NCBI GenBank assembly: GCA_050043265.1
Contig: JBHJIR010000015.1
Span: forward strand, 1 to 64,000
DNA: 64,000 bases
Origin: Pelagibius sp050043265
GTDB taxonomy: Bacteria; Pseudomonadota; Alphaproteobacteria; Kiloniellales; Kiloniellaceae
Reading direction: 5' to 3'
In this document: piece by piece, positions 35,566 through 45,793 of the stretch
Layout: every line of letters starts with the position of its first letter
How positions within the stretch are numbered: position 1 is the stretch's first letter
The notes under the pieces: generated by a model
The model's input: the letters and a program-made list of their open reading frames with translations, nothing else
Database searches by the model: none
What the model was told of the DNA's origin: nothing
Translations under genes and position numbers: made by a program

Positions 35566-37560
35566 ATGAGCGACGCCCGCTTCGACTACGACCAGGCGTT
35601 CGACCGTAATATCGGCTGGATAACGGCAGATGAGCAGCAGGTGCTGCGCGGCAAGCGCGTCGCCATCGCCGGGATGGGCGGCGTTGGCGGGGTCCATCTG
35701 CTGACCCTCACCCGGATGGGGATCGGCGCCTTCAATCTTTCCGACATGGACAGCTACGAACTGGCGAATTTCAATCGCCAGGCCGGCGCGTCGCTCTCCA
35801 CGATGAACCGCCCCAAGGTCGATGTCATGGCCGAGATGGCCAAGGACATCAATCCCTTGCTGGACGTCCGGAGTTTCGGCGAAGGCATCAACGAAACCAA
35901 TATCGACGACTTCCTTTCCGGGGTCGACCTCTTCGTCGACGGTTTCGATTTCTTCGTCCCCGACATCCGCGCCAAGGTCTTCCGGCGCTGCGCCGAACTC
36001 GGCATCCCGGCGATCACCGCCGGCCCCATCGGCTTCGGCACCAGCTACATCGTCTTCATGCCCGGCAAGATGACCTTCGAGCAGTACTTCCGCATGGCGG
36101 GCCAGTCGACGGAGAGCCAGTACGCGCGCTTCCTCCTCGGGCTGACGCCCAAAGGCCTGCACCGTTCGTATCTGGTCGATCCCAGCCGCCTGAACCTGGT
36201 CGAAAAGCGGGGCCCCTCCTCGGCCGCCGCGGTGCAGCTTTGCGCCGGTGTCGTCGGCGGCGAAGCGGTAAAGATTCTGCTGGGCCGCGGCCGCGTGCGT
36301 GCCGCCCCCTACTACCACCAGTTCGATGTCTATCGCGGCATCTTCGCCTGCGGCCGCCTGTTTTTCGGTAATAACAACCCGCTGCAGCGCTTGAAGCTGA
36401 AGATGGTAGAGCGGCACATCACCGCCACCCTCGCCCTGGCCGAAGCCCAGCGCAGCGACCTGCCGGAGGACGCGGGTGACATCGAGAAGATTCTCGATCT
36501 CGCCCGCTGGGCGCCCAGCGGCGACAATTCGCAGCCTTGGCGCTTCGAAGTGATCGGCGGCGACACGCTTCAGATCACCGTCGCCGATGAATCCGGCGAT
36601 AACGTCTATGAATACAACAAGGCGCAGCCGACCCTGCTGTCAGCCGGCATGCTGCTGGAGACACTGAAGATCGCCGCCGCCGAGAACGGCCGGTCGTTCC
36701 TGTGGGAATACCAGGGCCGCGGCCCCGACGGCCATATCGTCACCGCCCACTTCCCGGCAACCGGCCAGGGCGGCAACGGCGACCCTCTGGCGTCCTGTAT
36801 CAAGACGCGCTCGGTGGACCGCCGCCCCTATAAGCGCACGGCCCTGACGGCCGAGCAGAAAACGGCGCTGGCGGAAACCCTGGGGCCGGAGTTGTCGGTC
36901 CGCTGGTTCGAGACCGCGCAGGAGCGCTGGCAGGTCGCGCGGCTGAACGCGCGGGCGACCGACCTGCGCCTGCGCATTCCCGAAGCCTATCGCGTGCATC
37001 AGCGTATCATCGACTGGCAGCATGATTTCAGCCGCGGCGGCGTGGCCGCGGCGTCCATCGGCCTCGACCCGCTGACCCTCAAGACCATGCGCTGGGCGTT
37101 GGAGGACTGGTCGCGCATGGCGCGCCTCAACAAGCTGCCGGCGGCGACGCTCGGCGCGCAGATCCAGATGGACTATCTGCCGGGACTTCGCTGCGGCGCC
37201 CATTTCCTCATCTCGGCGCCGGGCGTCGATTTCGATTCCGCTGATGATCCCGCCATGCTGTTGGAATACGGCCGGCGCCTGCAACGCTTCTGGCTGACCG
37301 CGACGCAGCTCGGCCTCGTCATGCAGCCGTCCCTGGCGCCGCTGTGCTTTTCCTACTACGGCCGCGAGGGGGTTGCCTTCACCGAGGACCGGAAGCTGCG
37401 CGACCAGGCGGTGGCCTTGAACGAAACGCTGGGCCGGCTGGCGGCCACGGCGCCGGAGAATCTGCTGTTCCTCGGGCGCCTCGGCCAACCCGCCGCCGGG
37501 GGCATACAGCCACGCTCGGTGCGCAAGCCCCTGGAAGAACTCACCAGGCCCGCCGAATAG
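35566..37560 (+). CDS. ThiF-family adenylyltransferase fused to a nitroreductase domain
   Basis: A 664-residue two-domain protein. Residues about 15-300 are an E1/ThiF/MoeB-type domain (GMGGVGG near 42, LSDMDSYELANFNRQ, FVDGFDFF) that adenylates a C-terminal carboxylate. The usual zinc Cys pairs are absent. Residues about 320-640 are a nitroreductase-like flavoprotein (LARWAPSGDNSQPW, RSVDRRPYK, AATQLGLVMQPSLAPL). The arrangement resembles mycobacterial Rv1355c. It follows the acyltransferases and probably modifies the same product, for example activation followed by redox ring chemistry. The start at 35566 is supported by the ATGA overlap described for the preceding gene. Confidence 0.9.
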   Translation: MSDARFDYDQAFDRNIGWITADEQQVLRGKRVAIAGMGGVGGVHLLTLTRMGIGAFNLSDMDSYELANFNRQAGASLSTMNRPKVDVMAEMAKDINPLLDVRSFGEGINETNIDDFLSGVDLFVDGFDFFVPDIRAKVFRRCAELGIPAITAGPIGFGTSYIVFMPGKMTFEQYFRMAGQSTESQYARFLLGLTPKGLHRSYLVDPSRLNLVEKRGPSSAAAVQLCAGVVGGEAVKILLGRGRVRAAPYYHQFDVYRGIFACGRLFFGNNNPLQRLKLKMVERHITATLALAEAQRSDLPEDAGDIEKILDLARWAPSGDNSQPWRFEVIGGDTLQITVADESGDNVYEYNKAQPTLLSAGMLLETLKIAAAENGRSFLWEYQGRGPDGHIVTAHFPATGQGGNGDPLASCIKTRSVDRRPYKRTALTAEQKTALAETLGPELSVRWFETAQERWQVARLNARATDLRLRIPEAYRVHQRIIDWQHDFSRGGVAAASIGLDPLTLKTMRWALEDWSRMARLNKLPAATLGAQIQMDYLPGLRCGAHFLISAPGVDFDSADDPAMLLEYGRRLQRFWLTATQLGLVMQPSLAPLCFSYYGREGVAFTEDRKLRDQAVALNETLGRLAATAPENLLFLGRLGQPAAGGIQPRSVRKPLEELTRPAE

Positions 37561-37674
37561 GCCCCTCACCCGGTCTTAAGAGGACGAAGACTTAAGACGC
37601 CGGACCCGGCTCGGAGGCCGGGAAGCGAGAACCCGCATTCGCGCGGAACCCGCCACGGAGCATCTGCCGAAAAC

Positions 37675-37712
37675 CAAAACCCTTCCCCAGCGTCGGCTGG
37701 GGAAGGGTCTCT
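37675..37712 (-). terminator. Rho-independent terminator of the PEP-CTERM gene
   Basis: CCCTTCCCCAGC-GTCG-GCTGGGGAAGGG forms a perfect 12-bp stem (37680-37707). On the minus strand it is followed by TTTTGGTTTT, giving a classical terminator about 100 bp after the PEP-CTERM stop. It could also stop the convergent ThiF transcript. Confidence 0.8.
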
Positions 37713-37804
37713 GGAAGGAACGTCTAACTGACTTTTTGGTGCGTGGTCTTGCGACCGTTCACCGAAAGAAGTGGCAGCCCTAGGGCTGCCCGCCCGTCTT
37801 GCGA

Positions 37805-38767
37805 CTAGGCGTTCTTCTGACGCTTGCGAACGATCCAGCCGAGGCCAACCAGACCCAGGCCGAGCATCCCGAAGGTGCCGGGCTCAGGAACCACGTTCAC
37901 CGTGATGTCCGTGTTCGTCCAGACCGGCCAATCGGAGCTGGCCGCCGGAGCAACCACCGAACCACCGCCGTTGATGTCGATCAGCGAGTCACCCGCGGCC
38001 GACAGGCAGGGGTTCTCGTTCACGCCGAAAACGTAGGGAGCCGGCACGCAGCCCGCGGCGGTCTGGCCGAGGGTGCCATACGCGAAGAAGAGGCTGCTCA
38101 GCTGGAAATTGAACTCCGCGAGGGTGGTCGCACCCGGCACGGAACTCGCGTCCGGCGTCTGCACGCCCGTCGCCAGCCACTGCTCGTCTTCGTCGCCGGC
38201 AAAGCCCCACACCCAGACCAGGGTGCCGTCCGACGCCAGCCCGTAATCGCCGGTGCCCGTCAGCAGGTCACCCGGAGGGCCCTGGCGCGAGTAGTCCTGG
38301 CTGGCCCCATCGGTATCTTCGAAGAAAGTCGCAACCGCACCGGCCGCGACCCCGTAAGCCGCCTGAAAAGCGCCGCTCGTGTCGGCGCCGAAGGTGTAGC
38401 TGAAGATGTCGTCAGCGGTTCCGCCCAAGCCGTCAAGGCCGACCGACTGGAACGTCTTGGAGGTAACCTCGACGCGGAACACACCCGTCAGCTCGTTGAC
38501 GGTGCCCGCGGTCAGGGACGCACCACCGGGGTTCGCCGCGTTCTCGATCGTGCCCCACTTGATGATGCCCTGCAGGTAGTCACCGACATCAAGCGTACCG
38601 TTGCCGTTGTTGTCGATCAGCTCTTCCGCGTCGTTGTCGGAGACCAGGTTATCGCCCGGGGCGAAGAAACCACCCGGCGAAGAGGCGGCCTGCGCGGCCC
38701 CGATCGACATGAAACCCGCCACGGCGAGCGCGGCAGTCGTCAGTCCAAATTGCTTTCCGTACTTCAT
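37805..38767 (-). CDS. PEP-CTERM sorting-domain protein
   Basis: A 320-residue exported protein and the only exosortase substrate recognised in the window. Residues 1-28 are a Sec signal (cleavage near AAQA-ASS). Residues 52-63 (DNNGNGTLDVGD) look like an EF-hand-type calcium loop. The C-terminus has the sorting signal VPEPGTFGMLGLGLVGLGW then a basic RKRQKNA. XrtA should cut at the PEP motif after export. The start at 38767 has GGAAGGGG upstream. A perfect sigma-54 promoter precedes it and a strong terminator follows, so it is a single-gene unit, probably abundantly expressed under PrsK/PrsR control. Confidence 0.94.
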   Translation of the reverse strand: MKYGKQFGLTTAALAVAGFMSIGAAQAASSPGGFFAPGDNLVSDNDAEELIDNNGNGTLDVGDYLQGIIKWGTIENAANPGGASLTAGTVNELTGVFRVEVTSKTFQSVGLDGLGGTADDIFSYTFGADTSGAFQAAYGVAAGAVATFFEDTDGASQDYSRQGPPGDLLTGTGDYGLASDGTLVWVWGFAGDEDEQWLATGVQTPDASSVPGATTLAEFNFQLSSLFFAYGTLGQTAAGCVPAPYVFGVNENPCLSAAGDSLIDINGGGSVVAPAASSDWPVWTNTDITVNVVPEPGTFGMLGLGLVGLGWIVRKRQKNA

Positions 38768-38837
38768 CACTAGCCCCTTCCAGTTTGTCGCTATGGGCTC
38801 AAAAAAAATGTCACCCGTGAGGGTACGGACACATAAA

Positions 38838-38853
38838 AGCAATTAGCGTGCCA
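38838..38853 (-). promoter_or_regulatory. Sigma-54 promoter of the PEP-CTERM gene
   Basis: On the minus strand TGGCACG-CTAA-TTGCT matches the -24/-12 consensus at every position. Transcription should begin near 38827, about 60 bases before the ATG at 38767. PrsR, encoded nearby, carries the GAFTGA motif needed to activate such a promoter. Confidence 0.88.
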
Positions 38854-38976
38854 GAACAAAGACGGAAAATTATCTCCATTAAATCAAATGCTTAACAAGA
38901 AGGCCCGTTTTGCCTCGTTGGAGGCCGTAAGGTTTCTTTACACTTTTTGAAGGGAAAAGCGGGGCGGCACGGGCGC

Positions 38977-38998
38977 GGGGGCGGGAGGAACCGCCCCC
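38977..38998. terminator. GC-rich hairpin between prsT and the PEP-CTERM promoter
   Basis: GGGGGCGG-GAGGAA-CCGCCCCC, 8 perfect pairs. A short T-rich stretch follows only about 30 bases later on the minus strand. It may help end prsT transcription or insulate the sigma-54 promoter. Confidence 0.4.
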
Positions 38999-39095
38999 AG
39001 ATACGACCCACACCATATATTCTTTTTAGATCAACAGGTTAGAGCCCAGACCCCAGGAATATCGGCGCGCCGGAGGTTGTTTACGATGTTTACAG

Positions 39096-39143
39096 GGGCA
39101 TTCTCCCCGGCACCGCGCCTGGGCGTCGCCGGGGAGAATGCCC
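39096..39143 (-). terminator. Large inverted repeat just after prsT
   Basis: Perfect 16-bp arms (39096-39111 and 39128-39143) with a 16-base loop, beginning 3 bases after the prsT stop on the minus strand. There is no T tract, so it may protect the message end or act as a weak terminator. Confidence 0.5.
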
Positions 39144-39145
39144 GC

Positions 39146-42112
39146 TTAGTCGGCGAGCTGGCGCCGCAGATCCTCGGCCGCCTGGCGGCCGCCGAAACCG
39201 CCGGGCTGCGTGAGGATCCGGTCCAGCAGCTGCCGGGCCCGCTCTGTCTCGTTGCTGGCGGCAAGAGCCTGGGCCAGGTGAAAGGCGATCTCCCGGTTAT
39301 CGGGCGCCAGGGCGTTCGACTTCTCAAGCAATGCCAAGGCGTCCCCCTCGCTGCCGCGGGCCATGTGGATAAGTCCCAGCGTATCAAGGACATAAGGGTT
39401 GTCGCCCGCCAGTTCCCGGGCCCCCTCGGCCATCGCCAGAGCCTCGTCATTCCTGCCGCCGTCGTGGAGCAACATGGCCAGGTCGTTCCTGGCCGCCCAG
39501 TTGTCGGACTCCTTGTCGATGACCGCGCGCAGCACCGTCTCGGCCTTGTCGTCCGCGCCGATCGCCCGTTCGCTGCTCGCCAGCAGCAAGGCGACCTGCA
39601 GGTCTTCCGGGTTGGCCTGGTACCAGTCGCGCAACACCGCAGCGGCGGATTGAGGCTCATTGCTGGCCCAGTACGCCTGAGCCATCCCGACAGAGATCTC
39701 ACGAGCCGTCGGGCCGCGAAGCTCCTGGAGCCCGCCACGGGCCGCCTCCAGCTTCTCCAGCCCCTCCCCGACATCCCCTCGCGCGATAGCGATCTGGCCG
39801 GCAAGGTTCAGGATATCGACGTCGTCCGCAACGGTCGCGGGCGCTGTCGCGACCAGGGTTACGGCTTTGTCCGTCTCAGCCGATTGGATTGCCAGCCGGA
39901 TCGCGGTCGTCCGCGCCTCGACATTCTCCGGTTCAAGCTCGATCGCACGGTCCAGGGCCGCGGATGCCTTGGGGATTTCGTTGTTATCCAGGTAGGACCG
40001 GGCCAGCCAGAACTGAACGTCGGCCGACCCCGGCGCCAGCACCGCGGTACGCTCCAGGGTCGCAAGGGCATTCTGAACCTGGCCAAGGCCCCGCTCGGCC
40101 TCCGCCTGCAGGAACAGGCCATCGATATTGTCCGGCCGCTTCTGCAGCAGTTCGCCCAGTTGATCCTGGGCTGCCGTGTAGTCCTGCTCGGCAAGCGCCA
40201 GACGGGCAAGCCCGAGGTAGGCTGCCGGTGCGCCGCTGCCCTTTTCCAGAATGTCATGATACTTCCGGGTCGCCGCGTCGCTGTTTCCCCGCAACTCGTC
40301 CAGCCGGGCCAATCGCAGCAATGCCGTCTCGTTTTCCGGACTGGCCGCCAGCGCGCGCTGCAGGTATTCGTCGGCGGCGTCATAGATCTCTTCGCCGGTC
40401 TCCAGGGCGGCATAGTCGATCAGCATCTTCACGTTGTCGGGATGCCGCTCCAAAGCCTTGTCCATGAAGCTTCTCGCTTCGTCGACCCGGCCTTGCATGC
40501 GCAGAATCGTGGCCACGTTATCGGCGACCGAGATATCGTCGGGCGCCTTTTCCAGGGCACGCTCGAAGGCCGCCTCGGCTTCGCTCAGCTTTCCGGAATC
40601 GACCAGCGCGACCCCCATCAGAACGTCGCCCGAGGGACTATCCGGAAACTTGCTCCGGACGCTGTCTGACAGCGACAGAGCGTCCTCCAGGTTGCGTTGG
40701 CGAAGATAGGCGTAGAACAGGCGCTCGTAGTGCGGCAAAGCATCCGGCGCCAGAGAGACTGCATTTTTGAGCGCATCGATCGCGCCCTCCATGTCTCCCC
40801 CCCGCATCCGTACCGAGCCGAGACGGCTCTGGATCGCAGCGTTGTCCGGCGCGCTCAACGCCAGCTTTTCCAGATAGGCGAGCGCCGCGGCATTGTCGCC
40901 CGATGCCAGCGCCGTCCGCGCGAGCATCGATAGATACTCGCCCTTCTCCGGCACCTCGATCTCCTCCGAGCCGACGACCTCATAGGCCTTCTCGGGCTCG
41001 CCGAGCCGCAACAGGGTCGCGCCCAGAACCATGCGGGTCATCGCATCTTTCGGGACGCGCACGAGATGGGACTCCAGGTACTTTCGCGCCTGCTCATACT
41101 GTTGGAGTTGGTAGGCACTGTAGCCGGCGATAATTTCAGCCTGGGGCTGGCTTCGGATGCGCGCCAGCACCTGGTCTGCCGACACTTTCGCCTCGGCGAA
41201 ACGGCCCTGCAGAAATTGGACGATGCCTTCGTGCAGGACGATGACCAGGTTGTCGGGCTGCACCGACTTCAGGGACTTAACCGTCGCCTCGGCACTCTCG
41301 AGGTTGCCTTGCAGAATGTAGGACTGGACCAGCGCCAATCTGGGCTCGAGCTGCGTTTGATCAAGTTCGATCGCCCGGACAAAGTGTTGGATCGCCTCAT
41401 CGAAACGGCGCTGCTGATAGAACCACTGGCCCTCGACCAGCGACAGCAGATACTCTTCCTTGCCGAGGGCGAGCGCGCTGTCCAGGTCCTGACGGGCGCT
41501 GTCGGAATCGCCAAGGGTCAGGGCCAGCCGCGCCCTCAGCGCCAGGGCGCGCACATCGGTCTCGCGGGCAAGAACCCGGTCGAACACGGCCTTGGCTTCA
41601 TCGTAGCGCCCCAGTTCCAGCAGCGCCGCGCCTCTGGCGACGTAGAGGTCGCGCTCGATGGGGGAAACGATGGGATTGTCCGGGACGACGCTGTCCAGAA
41701 CCGCATCGAACTGACGCATTTTCAGCCGGGCATAGGCCAGCATGAGGTCGAGTTCGTCGCTTTGGTAGTTCAGTTCCTTCGCGCGCAGCAGTTCCTTCTC
41801 AGCGCCCGGTGCATCGCCGAGCTTCAACAGAACGCTACCCAGAAGGAAGCGTGCCTCGGCATTGTTGGGATCGCGCTGCAGCGCGTTTTTCAGCTCGATA
41901 TTCGCGGACCTCAGGTCGCCTTCTTCAAGGTACTCCTGAGCACGCTCGACGAAGGTCGTGGCCTGGGCCTGAGGCACCAGACCGGCGCCGGAGCCTGCCA
42001 GCACCGAGAGAACCAGCAGGACAGCGAACCAGCCCGCCGGAAGGATCTGCCTTATCGGCCCCAAGCGTTCGCCCGCCATCGTCCCGCGCTCTCCAGCCTC
42101 TGCGTCAACCAT
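39146..42112 (-). CDS. prsT: XrtA/PEP-CTERM system TPR-repeat protein PrsT
   Basis: A protein of up to 988 residues with an N-terminal signal (WFAVLLVLSVLAGSGAGLVPQAQA) and then about 25 tetratricopeptide repeats covering almost the entire length, typical of the PrsT family (TIGR02917). It should be a periplasmic or lipid-side scaffold in exopolysaccharide/PEP-CTERM processing. The ATG at 42112 is taken. An internal ATG at 42079 (MAGERLG) would give 977 residues and a more usual signal peptide. The gene is divergent from prsK, as in other loci. A large hairpin follows the stop. Confidence 0.93.
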   Translation of the reverse strand: MVDAEAGERGTMAGERLGPIRQILPAGWFAVLLVLSVLAGSGAGLVPQAQATTFVERAQEYLEEGDLRSANIELKNALQRDPNNAEARFLLGSVLLKLGDAPGAEKELLRAKELNYQSDELDLMLAYARLKMRQFDAVLDSVVPDNPIVSPIERDLYVARGAALLELGRYDEAKAVFDRVLARETDVRALALRARLALTLGDSDSARQDLDSALALGKEEYLLSLVEGQWFYQQRRFDEAIQHFVRAIELDQTQLEPRLALVQSYILQGNLESAEATVKSLKSVQPDNLVIVLHEGIVQFLQGRFAEAKVSADQVLARIRSQPQAEIIAGYSAYQLQQYEQARKYLESHLVRVPKDAMTRMVLGATLLRLGEPEKAYEVVGSEEIEVPEKGEYLSMLARTALASGDNAAALAYLEKLALSAPDNAAIQSRLGSVRMRGGDMEGAIDALKNAVSLAPDALPHYERLFYAYLRQRNLEDALSLSDSVRSKFPDSPSGDVLMGVALVDSGKLSEAEAAFERALEKAPDDISVADNVATILRMQGRVDEARSFMDKALERHPDNVKMLIDYAALETGEEIYDAADEYLQRALAASPENETALLRLARLDELRGNSDAATRKYHDILEKGSGAPAAYLGLARLALAEQDYTAAQDQLGELLQKRPDNIDGLFLQAEAERGLGQVQNALATLERTAVLAPGSADVQFWLARSYLDNNEIPKASAALDRAIELEPENVEARTTAIRLAIQSAETDKAVTLVATAPATVADDVDILNLAGQIAIARGDVGEGLEKLEAARGGLQELRGPTAREISVGMAQAYWASNEPQSAAAVLRDWYQANPEDLQVALLLASSERAIGADDKAETVLRAVIDKESDNWAARNDLAMLLHDGGRNDEALAMAEGARELAGDNPYVLDTLGLIHMARGSEGDALALLEKSNALAPDNREIAFHLAQALAASNETERARQLLDRILTQPGGFGGRQAAEDLRRQLAD

Positions 42113-42321
42113 AAAACCGGCCTCTCCTCTTCGGTACTCGCCGCGACAAACCCGTCATATTCCGGCACCTTATCATTTAGTATAGGCCGAATGCCGTCCC
42201 GATCAAAGCCAAGCGCAGTCGACGCAACGCTTTGACCTAGAATACTTTTATCGCTTATCGACGTTCCCGGCCGAGCGAATTTTATTCATTTCGCCGCCGC
42301 TCCTTCATGGCATAAATAGGC
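42113..42321. promoter_or_regulatory. Divergent prsT/prsK promoter region
   Basis: About 210 bp, AT-richer than the genes. TTTGACC near 42229 followed by TATCGC-like hexamers could be a sigma-70-type promoter for prsK. No sigma-54 site was found, which fits constitutive expression of the sensor. Confidence 0.35.
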
Positions 42322-44379
42322 ATGGAACTCTTGGTAGGGTACATAGGATTCTCCGCGGCGGCGTTGGCCTATCTGGGACTCGCAATCTACTATCTGCTGC
42401 GCGGGCGCTGGGGCGGACACGGCCCCTACCTGCTGGCGGCGAGCCTGCTCACGGCCGCCTGGGCGGCCGTTTCCCTCCTCGGCCACGATGTCATTCCGCG
42501 CTATCCCGGCACCGCTTTGGCCCTCCGCCACCTGGCCATGCTCGCCTGGGTCTGGCTCCTCTGGCACATCGTGGCCTCTCACGGCCCCTACCGTAGAAAC
42601 TATCCCCGCCGGCTGCGGGTTGCCTGGGTACTGATCGGGGTATTCAGCCTTGCCGCGGTATCCCTTATTGCAGTCCAACTCGTCCTCATGGAGCGATCGG
42701 CACAACCCTCAATAGCGGTCGGCCTCTGCATCTCGATCATCGGGCTTTCATTGACCGAGACGCTCTATCGCGGGTTTCACGCGGAAGAGCGTTGGGGCAT
42801 AAAGTTTCTGTGCCTGGCGACCGGCGGGCGCTTCGTCTACGACACCTTCCTCTACGGTGAAGGCTTTCTCTTCCAGGCGCTGGATCCGGCCTACCTCGAA
42901 GCCCGCGGTCTGGCACAGGCCCTCGTCGTTCCCTTCTTCGCGATCAATATCCGAAGAAGCGAGGCGCGCCACTTCGCGCGCGGCCTCTCCCGGCGCCTGG
43001 TCTTCGGCTCGACGGTCGTTTTCGGCGCGGGCCTCTACCTGTCCTTGATGGCCGGCTCGGCGTACTACGTGCGCGTGGCCGGCGGCGCCTGGGGCAGCGC
43101 CGTACAGAACGTCTTTCTCTTCGCCGCGGTGCTGCTGCTCGCCGTTGCCCTGCTCTCCGGCACCTTCCGAGCCCGCCTGCGCCGCTTCCTGTCGCACCAC
43201 GTCCTCAGCGACAAATACGACTACCGCGCGGAGTGGTTGCGCTTCACCGACCGCCTCGCCCAGTCCGGCACGTCGGAGACCTTCGACCGGCGCATCCTGC
43301 GGGCTCTGGCCGACATCGTCGACAGCCCGGCCGGCGCCCTGTGGGACCTCGGCGAGACGCACCTGCCGATCGCCGCGGGCTGGAACCTTTCGCCGGCCAG
43401 CCTCGTTGATCTGGAGGTCAAGGCGCTCGCCGGCTACTTCGCCGAACAGGATCAGGTTATCGAGATTTCCCAGGCTGCCCCCTTCCCGGAAGACGCGCCG
43501 GCGGCCTGTCATGAGCTGGCCGAGGCCCTGCGCCGCATCCCCGATGCCTGGGTGCTGGTGCCGCTCTGCCATCAGGGCCGGCTGCTCGCGCTGCTGCTGC
43601 TGACACGCTCGCGTTCCGGCGAGCCGCTCAGCCCGGAAGACAGCGAGCTGCTGCAGATCGCCAGCCGCCAGGCCGCCGGTTATCTGTCGGAGCAGCGCGC
43701 CGCGCGGGCCCTGGCCGAGGTGCGCGAGTTCGAGAAGTTCAATCAGCGCTATGCCTTCGTCACCCACGACATCAAGAACCTGGTGAGCCAGCTGTCGCTG
43801 ATGCTGCGCAACGCGGAAAAGCACGGCGGCCGCCAGGAATTCCAGGCGGACATGCTGGAAACCGTGCAGTCGGCGGTCGGCCGCATGAACCACCTGATGG
43901 AACGTCTGAAGGACGACCCCGGGCCCAACGAAGTCGAAGCGGTCGCCGTGAAGCCGCTGATCGAGAAGCTGAGCGAGGAGCACAAGATCAACGGCGTCGA
44001 CGTCCGGATCGAATGCCCGGCCAGCCTGGCCGCCCTCAGGGTCCGCGCCGACGCCCGCCGGGTCGATGCCATCCTGCGCCACCTGTTCCAGAACGCGCTG
44101 GAAGCCGCGGGCGACCAGGGCAGCATTGTCATCGGCCTCAGGCGGGACAGGAATTTCGCCGTCATCGAGGTCCGCGATTCGGGCCAGGGCATGGATCTGG
44201 ATTTCATCCGCAGCGAGCTGTTCCGCCCCTTCCGCTCCACCAAGCACGGCGGCATGGGCATCGGCGCCTTCCAATGCCGGGCCTACGCCCGCGAGCTGGG
44301 CGGCGATCTGGAGGCGATCAGCAGCGTCGGCGCCGGCACCACCATGCGGGTCACGCTCCCCATGTTGCGCGAGGCCTGA
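42322..44379 (+). CDS. prsK: XrtA/PEP-CTERM system histidine kinase PrsK
   Basis: A 685-residue membrane sensor kinase (TIGR02916). The N-terminal about 290 residues have eight or so membrane helices, then a GAF-like region (residues about 310-460) and the transmitter: His482 in FVTHDIKNLVSQ, N box LFQNALEAA, G boxes DSGQGMD and GGMGIGAF. It would phosphorylate PrsR. The signal is unknown; the membrane sensor resembles others in the family. prsR starts about 20 bp downstream, so the two form an operon. Confidence 0.95.
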   Translation: MELLVGYIGFSAAALAYLGLAIYYLLRGRWGGHGPYLLAASLLTAAWAAVSLLGHDVIPRYPGTALALRHLAMLAWVWLLWHIVASHGPYRRNYPRRLRVAWVLIGVFSLAAVSLIAVQLVLMERSAQPSIAVGLCISIIGLSLTETLYRGFHAEERWGIKFLCLATGGRFVYDTFLYGEGFLFQALDPAYLEARGLAQALVVPFFAINIRRSEARHFARGLSRRLVFGSTVVFGAGLYLSLMAGSAYYVRVAGGAWGSAVQNVFLFAAVLLLAVALLSGTFRARLRRFLSHHVLSDKYDYRAEWLRFTDRLAQSGTSETFDRRILRALADIVDSPAGALWDLGETHLPIAAGWNLSPASLVDLEVKALAGYFAEQDQVIEISQAAPFPEDAPAACHELAEALRRIPDAWVLVPLCHQGRLLALLLLTRSRSGEPLSPEDSELLQIASRQAAGYLSEQRAARALAEVREFEKFNQRYAFVTHDIKNLVSQLSLMLRNAEKHGGRQEFQADMLETVQSAVGRMNHLMERLKDDPGPNEVEAVAVKPLIEKLSEEHKINGVDVRIECPASLAALRVRADARRVDAILRHLFQNALEAAGDQGSIVIGLRRDRNFAVIEVRDSGQGMDLDFIRSELFRPFRSTKHGGMGIGAFQCRAYARELGGDLEAISSVGAGTTMRVTLPMLREA

Positions 44380-44399
44380 AACTGTGTTGATTGACAGTC

Positions 44400-45761
<1,362 letters not shown>

Positions 45762-45793
45762 GGCGGTGCGCGGGCCGCGAGCCGCGGGCGCCT

